From CAIPVR01 sp049316905 (lineage in GTDB: Bacteria; Actinomycetota; Acidimicrobiia; Acidimicrobiales; Microtrichaceae), in assembly GCA_049316905.1 (NCBI GenBank), contig JBMOJH010000065.1, positions 1 to 18,930 on the forward strand: a stretch of 18,930 nt of DNA. The letters run 5' to 3'. The notes below the pieces were generated by a model. That model saw nothing but the letters and a program-made list of their open reading frames with translations. It ran no database searches and was not told the DNA's origin. Of this stretch, positions 14,425 to 18,930 are shown in pieces. Numbering within the stretch: the stretch's first letter is position 1; each line of letters begins with the position of its first letter. A program made the position numbers and the translations under genes.

Positions 14425-15332
14425 GGCACCTCGATCCGTTCCACCGGCCAGCCCCGCGGCGGTGCGGCGGGCGGGCCCGGCATGGCCGCGGCCAGCGTGC
14501 GGTCGATGTCGCGGGTGGTCCGCACCTCCTGCGCCGTGGGCCCGTCCAACGTGTGGGTGCACAGCACCACCCGGGATCCACCGCCGAGCAGCGCCCGGCA
14601 CAGCCCCGAGGCCCGGGCGGCCACACCCTCCGCTCCGTCCTCCACCGTGAGGTCGGCCACCACCGTCAGGCCGAGCGGCGCGGGCGGCTCGAGCTCGCGC
14701 ACCACGAGGGCACCGGTGCGCGCCGTGGTCGGCCAGTGCACGAGGTGCGCGGGGTCACCGGGCACGTAGGGCCGCACCGCACGCACGGTGTCCCCGGCGA
14801 TCGGCGGGCCGGCGGCGGGCAGGGTCTCGCCGTCCCACGGCACCGGGCCCGGCTCGGCCGTGATCAGGACCGGCGACGGGCCCACCCACAGCGTCCGTGG
14901 CAGGTCCGGGCGGAACCGGCGCGTGACCCGCACGATGCCGAACGGTCCGTCGGTTCGGGCGTCCACGTGGAGGCCGACCAGCACCCCGCGACGGTCCACC
15001 TCGAAGGGCAGGTCCGCCGTGGGGCCGTCGCGGTAGGTGGGTCCGCCGTCGCCGCCGGCCACGCCGAGCGCCAGATCGGCCGGCCCGCCGGTCACCTCCA
15101 CGGTCACCGAGGCGGGGTCGCCCACGAGCAGGTCCTCCGGCGCGGCCACCACCCGCACCCGCACGGTCTGCACGGCGACGAGCGGCCACACGATCCCCAC
15201 CACCCACACGGTGGCGAAGGCCGCCCACACGAACCCGGCCACCAACGGATCCGTGGCCGGCGGGGTGCCCACGACCACGAGCAGCAGGGCCACGGCCAGC
15301 AGGACCCCCCGCAGCGTGGGCCGGATCCGCAC
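14421..15332 (-). CDS. DUF58 family membrane-anchored protein
   Basis: The 303-aa product has two N-terminal hydrophobic segments (about 8-22 and 32-55), then a beta-rich region and the DUF58 signature VRPYVPGDPAHLVHWPTTAR (186-205) followed by TGALVVRELEPP. DUF58 proteins are regularly encoded between a MoxR ATPase and a transglutaminase gene, as here. They are thought to take part in MoxR-dependent assembly or maturation at the membrane, but the biochemical role is not established. The GTG start at 15332 has AAGGAG four bases upstream and lies 9 bases after the MoxR stop. The 3' end overlaps the transglutaminase start by 4 bp. Confidence 0.92.
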   Translation of the reverse strand: MRIRPTLRGVLLAVALLLVVVGTPPATDPLVAGFVWAAFATVWVVGIVWPLVAVQTVRVRVVAAPEDLLVGDPASVTVEVTGGPADLALGVAGGDGGPTYRDGPTADLPFEVDRRGVLVGLHVDARTDGPFGIVRVTRRFRPDLPRTLWVGPSPVLITAEPGPVPWDGETLPAAGPPIAGDTVRAVRPYVPGDPAHLVHWPTTARTGALVVRELEPPAPLGLTVVADLTVEDGAEGVAARASGLCRALLGGGSRVVLCTHTLDGPTAQEVRTTRDIDRTLAAAMPGPPAAPPRGWPVERIEVP

Positions 15333-15341
15333 CGGGCTCCT

Positions 15342-16280
15342 TCAGGCCGGGGGCCGGGGCACCGGCACCGTCGCGAGCACCCCGGCCAGCACACCGCGGG
15401 CCACGGCGGTGTCGACCCGGTCGCCCACGGTCACCCGGTGGGCGAGGGCAGGGACGAACATCGCCTGCACGTCGTCGGGGGTCACGTAGTTCCGGCCGGC
15501 CACCACCGCGCGGGCCCGGCTCAGGTGCATCAGCCCACCGGCCGCCCGCGGCGACGCGCCCTGGCCCAGGTGCGGGTGCGTGCGCGTGGCGTCGACCAGG
15601 TCGAGCAGGTACTCCACCACCGCGGGGTCGCAGTGCAGGCCGCCCACCGCGGCCACCGTCGCGGCGACCTCCTCGGGGCTCGACGCCGCGGCCGTGACCG
15701 CCAGCGCCGCAGTTCCGCCCACGCCGGTGACGATCTCGCGCTCGGCGTCCCGGCCGGGCAGGCCCATGTTCATCACCACGGCGAAGCGGTCGAGTTGGCT
15801 CTCGGGTAGCGGGAACGTGCCGATCTGGCCGTGGGGATTCTGCGTGGCCACCAGGAAGAACGGCTCCGGCAGGCGCCAGGTGCGGCCGTCGACGGTGACC
15901 TGGCGCTCCTCCATCGGCTCGAGGAGCGCGGCCTGGGTCCGGGGCGAGGCGCGGTTCACCTCGTCGACGAGCACCACGTTGGCGAACACCGGACCGGCCC
16001 GGAACTCCCACTCGCCGCCGTCGGGCCGGAAGATGCTGGTGCCGGTGATGTCGGTCGGGAGCAGGTCGGGGGTGCACTGCACCCGACCGAACGAGCCGCC
16101 GAGCGACGCGGCCAGGCTCTTGGCGAGCAGCGTCTTGCCCGTGCCCGGCAGGTCCTCCACGAGCAGGTGCCCGCCCGCGAGCAGTGCGGTGAGCGCCAGA
16201 TCGATCTCCGCGGGCTTGCCGCGTACCGACTGGCCGACCGCGTACCGCAGCGCGGCCGCCACCTCCGCCGGAGTCCTCAT
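15342..16280 (-). CDS. MoxR-family AAA+ ATPase
   Basis: The 312-aa product is a full-length MoxR ATPase, a chaperone-like AAA+ protein that usually forms hexamers and helps activate or assemble partner proteins. Walker A is LPGTGKT (44-50), Walker B is LVDEVNR (104-110) followed by ASPRTQAALLEPMEE, sensor 1 is ATQNP (145-149), and ESQLDRF (160-166) is the usual arginine-finger region. The helical lid carries SPRAAGGLMHLSRARAVVAGR. ATG 16280 is chosen because the family alignment starts at MRTPAEVAAAL. A six-codon reading frame from ATG 16297, overlapping the lipoprotein stop, is out of frame and ends at the start region. The gap to the upstream lipoprotein gene is 13 bp and to the DUF58 gene 9 bp. 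Confidence 0.95.
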   Translation of the reverse strand: MRTPAEVAAALRYAVGQSVRGKPAEIDLALTALLAGGHLLVEDLPGTGKTLLAKSLAASLGGSFGRVQCTPDLLPTDITGTSIFRPDGGEWEFRAGPVFANVVLVDEVNRASPRTQAALLEPMEERQVTVDGRTWRLPEPFFLVATQNPHGQIGTFPLPESQLDRFAVVMNMGLPGRDAEREIVTGVGGTAALAVTAAASSPEEVAATVAAVGGLHCDPAVVEYLLDLVDATRTHPHLGQGASPRAAGGLMHLSRARAVVAGRNYVTPDDVQAMFVPALAHRVTVGDRVDTAVARGVLAGVLATVPVPRPPA

Positions 16281-16293
16281 GTCGTGGCCGTCC

Positions 16294-17430
16294 TCATGTG
16301 CGGTGCTCCGTCCAGTTCGTGCCGTCCCAGTAGCGATGGCCGCCGGGTCGGTCGGGGTCGTCGTACCAACCGGGCGGGACCAGGGGGGCGACAGGTGCGG
16401 TTGCGGCGACGGCAGCGGTCGGCTCCGGGGCGGCGGGGTGCTCCGGGGCAGCGGTCGGCTCCGGGGGCACCTCCGACATTGCCGATGAAGGAGCAGCGGC
16501 GCCGGCCGCGGGCGCCGCGGAGGATCCGGGAGCCGAAGGGGGCGGCCCCCACGCGCTACCGCCCACCGGCACGGCCACCGACCCGTCGTGGATCTCGGGG
16601 TACATCCCCTCCACGGAGGCCGCCGGTGTGGCCGCCCCGCCGGCGGACCGGGGTGGCGCGTCCCCGGACCTGGGCGCCCACGAACCCGGCGACCCGGCGG
16701 CGATGGTCGCGGCGGCCTGCTTCCGGAGCCGGCGCCGGACCGAGGCCTCACGGGCCCACACCGCGATGAGGATCCCCAGGAGGATCACGCCGAACGCCAC
16801 GCCGACCACCACGAGCACCGGGTTGATCGTCGTGCCCGTCCGGGTGCGCATCGAGATGGGTTGGGGCGCGGACCGCACGGTCCAGTACCCGGTCCCCTTC
16901 TCCTGGTCCTTCGCGTTGGTGCCGGTGATGTTGCCGGGCAGCGTGATGCTCAGCTCGTAGCGCGCGTCGGCGAGCGCGAGCGGCACGGCAGCCCCCGCCA
17001 CCACCTGCTGCAGCGGCACGGCCTCGGCGGCCAGCAGCCACCCGTCGGGGGTCTCGGTGAGGTCGAAACGGTTGAAGAAGCGGGCGGTGGCCCCGGGCCG
17101 GGCCGGGCTGGTGAGCGGGGTGGCGAGCGCGGCCACGTCGTCGAGCTCGATCGTGATCTCGAGCCCGGGCAGTCCGCGCCGTTCGACCACCTGGGCCTCC
17201 ACGTCGCCGGGCAGTCCGTCGATCAGCCGGGCGAGTTGCTGGATGCCGGCCTCGCCGCCGAGCGCGGCCACCTCCGTGGCGTCGGCAACGGTCTGCAGCT
17301 CGACGGTGGCGGAGCGGTCGTCGCGGACGGTGATCGACGCCTCGGCCCGCAGGCACCCGGCGAGGACGGGTACCGCTCCGACGAGCAGCACGAGTGCGGC
17401 CACACGCACCGTTCGCCCCCGGGTCCGCAT
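16294..17430 (-). CDS. LppM-like lipoprotein with DUF2510 C-terminal domain
   Basis: The 378-aa product starts with a lipoprotein signal peptide: basic n-region MRTRGRTVRV, hydrophobic core, and lipobox LAGC with Cys26. The exported domain (about 27-190) begins LRAEASITVRDDRSATVEL and resembles the LppM-type domain of mycobacterial envelope lipoproteins. A membrane helix at about 204-226 is followed by a basic stop (RRRLRK), a long Pro/Ala-rich linker (245-350), and a DUF2510 motif at the very end (PPGWYDDPDRPGGHRYWDG, then TNWTEH). The protein would be anchored both by lipid outside and by a helix, with DUF2510 inside. It is the first gene of the operon with MoxR, DUF58 and transglutaminase, so a structural or substrate role for that module is plausible. 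ATG 17430 has no ribosome-binding site but a -10 eight bases upstream, fitting leaderless expression. Confidence 0.85.
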   Translation of the reverse strand: MRTRGRTVRVAALVLLVGAVPVLAGCLRAEASITVRDDRSATVELQTVADATEVAALGGEAGIQQLARLIDGLPGDVEAQVVERRGLPGLEITIELDDVAALATPLTSPARPGATARFFNRFDLTETPDGWLLAAEAVPLQQVVAGAAVPLALADARYELSITLPGNITGTNAKDQEKGTGYWTVRSAPQPISMRTRTGTTINPVLVVVGVAFGVILLGILIAVWAREASVRRRLRKQAAATIAAGSPGSWAPRSGDAPPRSAGGAATPAASVEGMYPEIHDGSVAVPVGGSAWGPPPSAPGSSAAPAAGAAAPSSAMSEVPPEPTAAPEHPAAPEPTAAVAATAPVAPLVPPGWYDDPDRPGGHRYWDGTNWTEHRT

Positions 17431-17438
17431 GGCGCCGA

Positions 17439-17444
17439 AGGGTA
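17439..17444 (-). promoter_or_regulatory. -10 element, probable leaderless promoter of the lipoprotein operon
   Basis: TACCCT on the minus strand is followed by eight bases (TCGGCGCC) and ATG 17430. This is the same spacing and nearly the same bases as upstream of the LLM gene (CCGGCGCC). No Shine-Dalgarno sequence is present, so the transcript probably starts at or beside the ATG. Confidence 0.5.
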
Positions 17445-17460
17445 GTGCCCCACCCCCACC

Positions 17461-17524
17461 GCTCCGCCACGCGGCGGGAGCACCTCGGCCACGCGTCACG
17501 ACGCGGAGGTCCGGGGGACGGACC
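17461..17524 (-). terminator. Three consecutive hairpins after the two-TM protein gene
   Basis: Reading leftward from the stop codon at 17529, three dyads follow each other. The first is GGTCCG...CGGACC with a five-base loop (17508-17524). The second is CGCGTC-AC-GACGCG (17492-17505), with outer ACCTC/GAGGT arms (17482-17486, 17506-17510). The third is an 8-bp stem with one bulged G and loop ACGC (17461-17481). The first two share bases and would compete. They most likely form a compound terminator that keeps this transcript from reading into the lipoprotein operon promoter immediately beyond. Confidence 0.5.
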
Positions 17525-17528
17525 GGGT

Positions 17529-18218
17529 TCAGGTCGTCGGGGGCGACCAGGGCGGCGGCGCGGGCGGCACCGGCCCGTCGGCCACCGGCGGGGCGGCCAC
17601 GTCGGCCCGGTCCCCCGGCGCGGGCGGCGGTCGGTCCAGGAGCCGGGTGACCATCGGCTCCTCGGTCTCCGGACGCAGGTCGACCATGACCGAGTCGGGC
17701 GACGATGCGGTGAAGTCCGCCGGGGCGGGGGCCGCGGACGCGGCCGGCACGGGCGCCAGTACTGCGTGGAGCGGTGGGGGCGGCGAGCCGTCGTGCACGG
17801 CGATCACCGGGCCGTGGGAGTGGCCGGCGTCGGGGAAGGACGACGCGGGGACCACCACACCGGGGAGGCCGTGGGCGTCCGCCGGCAGGCCCGCCACCGG
17901 GCCGGACTCGGCGGCGGACGGGTCGGCCAGATGGTGCGGACCCACGCCGTGGATGGCCGCGACACCGGCCACACCACCGGGCACCGCCGGCGAGGGGACC
18001 GTTCCCGTGGCCGCCACCGGCACCGCGACCGCCGCCCGGGTGTACGGCGAGGTGATCAGCGCCACGATCAGGGCGAGCACGCCGATCAGCACCAGGGCGG
18101 GCACCTGCCAGTCCTGGCCGCCGTCGCGGCCGCCCACCACGAACACCACCACCGCCGCGATCGCGGCCAGCCCGAGGGCGAGGATGCGGAGGGCTCTCAT
18201 GACCTGGGTCGTGCTCAC
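17529..18218 (-). CDS. Hypothetical two-TM protein with Pro/Ala-rich tail
   Basis: The 229-aa product has two hydrophobic helices near the N-terminus (about RILALGLAAIAAVVVFVVGG and VPALVLIGVLALIVALITS), then a long low-complexity tail rich in Pro, Ala, Val and Asp without cysteines. The tail contains several histidines (HGVGPHHL, DAGHSHG, VIAVHDG). I do not recognise the family. The start is GTG 18218, supported by AAGGAGG four bases upstream. The MoxR/DUF58 operon lies downstream behind a compound terminator, so this gene is a separate transcription unit. It is divergent from the methyltransferase gene and shares an overlapping promoter region with it. Function is unknown; only an inner-membrane location can be inferred. 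Confidence 0.75.
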   Translation of the reverse strand: MSTTQVMRALRILALGLAAIAAVVVFVVGGRDGGQDWQVPALVLIGVLALIVALITSPYTRAAVAVPVAATGTVPSPAVPGGVAGVAAIHGVGPHHLADPSAAESGPVAGLPADAHGLPGVVVPASSFPDAGHSHGPVIAVHDGSPPPPLHAVLAPVPAASAAPAPADFTASSPDSVMVDLRPETEEPMVTRLLDRPPPAPGDRADVAAPPVADGPVPPAPPPWSPPTT

Positions 18219-18258
18219 GGGGCCTCCTTCGCAACCGCCCGGGGATGGGATCTCCCCA

Positions 18259-18274
18259 AGGGTACCGGTACCGT
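18259..18274. promoter_or_regulatory. Overlapping divergent -10 elements in a palindrome
   Basis: The 12-bp palindrome GGTACCGGTACC (18261-18272) carries a minus-strand -10, TACCCT (18264-18259), and a plus-strand -10, TACCGT (18269-18274). The minus transcript would have a leader of about 35 bases to GTG 18218 and the plus transcript about 15 bases to GTG 18297, each with a good ribosome-binding site. The two promoters would be mutually exclusive if both are real. Confidence 0.4.
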
Positions 18275-18296
18275 CATCGCAGGAAAGGGGCGACAC

Positions 18297-18930
18297 GTGT
18301 TCCCTCCCCGCGAGGTGGCCTACAACCTGGCGATGGCCCTGCCGCCGGTGCGCGCCCGCGCCGCCGCCCGCCACGTCACGGGCGTGATGGACGACCCGCT
18401 GCTGGCCGCGGAACTGTTCGAGCGCATCGCCGCCCGCCTGCCCGGCGGCCGGGCCGGGCTCGGCGGCGCCCGGGTGCTCGAACTCGGCCCGGGCCGTGGC
18501 CTCGGCCTGCTCCGGCTCGCCGCCGCGGCCGGCGCACGCTGCGCCGCGTTCGACGTGGCCGAGTACGCGGCGCCGGCCGACGTGGCCGCGCTCGACATCG
18601 ACCTCCGAGTGGGCCCACCGCCGTTCCTCCCCTGGCCGGACGCCACCTTCGACGTGGTGTGGTCCTCCTCGGTCCTCGAGCACCTACGCGACCCCGCCGC
18701 CACGCTCGCCGAGGTGCGGCGCGTGCTGCGGCCCGGCGGGGTGCACGTGGCCTACGTGGACCTCGAGACGCACCACGGCGGGCGGCGGGAGGCGGCCACC
18801 ATGTACGACTTCCTGCGGTACCCGCGGTGGTTGTGGGAGCTGATGGCGTCGCGGCGCAGCATCTGGGTCAACCGGCTCCGGCGATCGGACTGGGAGGCCC
18901 TGTTCCCGGGATCGGGGTTCGGGGACCTCG
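18297..18930 (+). CDS. SAM-dependent class I methyltransferase (5' part)
   Basis: The frame runs off the window end after 211 complete codons, so the 3' part is missing. After about 55 helical residues comes motif I, VLELGPGRGLGLL, the SAM-binding glycine loop. It is followed by FDVAEYA, then PWPDATFDVVWSSSVLEHLRD (motif II/III of Methyltransf_11-type enzymes) and LAEVRRVLRPGGVHVAYVD. The target is not deducible. GTG 18297 is the best start, because AGGAAAGGGG lies six bases upstream and the N-terminus reads VFPPREVAYNLAMALPP. An ATG fourteen codons later (18336) is less likely. The gene diverges from the two-TM protein gene at 18218. Confidence 0.85.
   Translation, partial: MFPPREVAYNLAMALPPVRARAAARHVTGVMDDPLLAAELFERIAARLPGGRAGLGGARVLELGPGRGLGLLRLAAAAGARCAAFDVAEYAAPADVAALDIDLRVGPPPFLPWPDATFDVVWSSSVLEHLRDPAATLAEVRRVLRPGGVHVAYVDLETHHGGRREAATMYDFLRYPRWLWELMASRRSIWVNRLRRSDWEALFPGSGFGDL

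Noticed and set aside
12436..14769. Plus-strand open frame of 777 codons
   Set aside because: Antisense to the transglutaminase gene; Arg/Gly/Pro/His low complexity.
16277..16297. Six-codon reading frame between lipoprotein and MoxR as a leader peptide
   Set aside because: It overlaps the lipoprotein stop and the MoxR start region by chance duplication of ATGAGGAC, and no attenuator structure was found.
16294..18234. Lipoprotein gene extended upstream to 646 codons
   Set aside because: A complete lipoprotein signal peptide starts at ATG 17430, and the upstream frame overlaps the two-TM gene and three hairpins.
1..18930. CRISPR array, tRNA, rRNA or riboswitch
   Set aside because: No regularly spaced repeats, cloverleaf with CCA-type end, or recognisable riboswitch core was seen by reading both strands.

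Overview
The window is 18.9 kb of very GC-rich DNA (roughly 70% or more by eye). Coding strands show strong third-position G/C and long antisense open frames, and GTG starts and 4-bp start/stop overlaps are common. Gene content points to an actinobacterium: an F420-type luciferase-like oxidoreductase, an LppM-like lipoprotein with a DUF2510 tail, an AbiEi/DUF559-type protein, and apparently leaderless TANNNT promoters. The type IV pilin-like operon plus these families would fit Acidimicrobiia (an Iamia/Ilumatobacter-like lineage), but that placement is inference. No rRNA, tRNA, CRISPR array, insertion sequence or prophage was seen.

Layout from left to right. (1) 92-1528 (-): NAD(P)+ aldehyde dehydrogenase, with hairpins beyond its 3' end. 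(2) A 178-bp divergent intergenic region holding degenerate 13-bp tandem repeats. (3) 1707-3368 (+): multi-pass GT-C/TMTC-like membrane protein. (4) 3474-4706 (+): NADP isocitrate dehydrogenase, whose leader carries two different direct-repeat pairs. (5) 4754-4990 (+): a 78-aa protein whose 3' end overlaps (6) 4971-5861 (-): LLM-class oxidoreductase. (7) 5945-6865 (-): winged-helix plus PD-(D/E)XK-like nuclease protein, bracketed by two inverted copies of a 73-bp element built around a perfect 22-bp stem. (8) 7015-12415 (-): a three-gene, translationally coupled operon of prepilin-like proteins (PilV-like, PilW-like with PKD-type repeats, and a 911-aa GspK/PilX-like protein). (9) 12559-17430 (-): a four-gene operon of LppM-like lipoprotein, MoxR AAA+ ATPase, DUF58 protein and transglutaminase-like membrane protein. 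(10) 17529-18218 (-): a small two-TM protein with a Pro/Ala-rich tail. (11) 18297 to the window end (+): the 5' part of a SAM-dependent methyltransferase.

The two large minus-strand operons are the functional core. The first would encode low-abundance, tip-like surface pilins with very large exported domains. The second encodes an envelope-associated MoxR/DUF58/transglutaminase module whose exact job is unknown in most bacteria. The most unusual sequence structure is the nearly identical palindromic element found twice, 1.05 kb apart, with the nuclease-like gene between the copies and that gene's own stop codon inside one of them.

No stretch over about 300 bases lacks a gene. The largest gaps are 1529-1706, 12416-12558, 3369-3473, the 98 bp at 17431-17528, and about 150 bp at 6866-7014, and each is described below.
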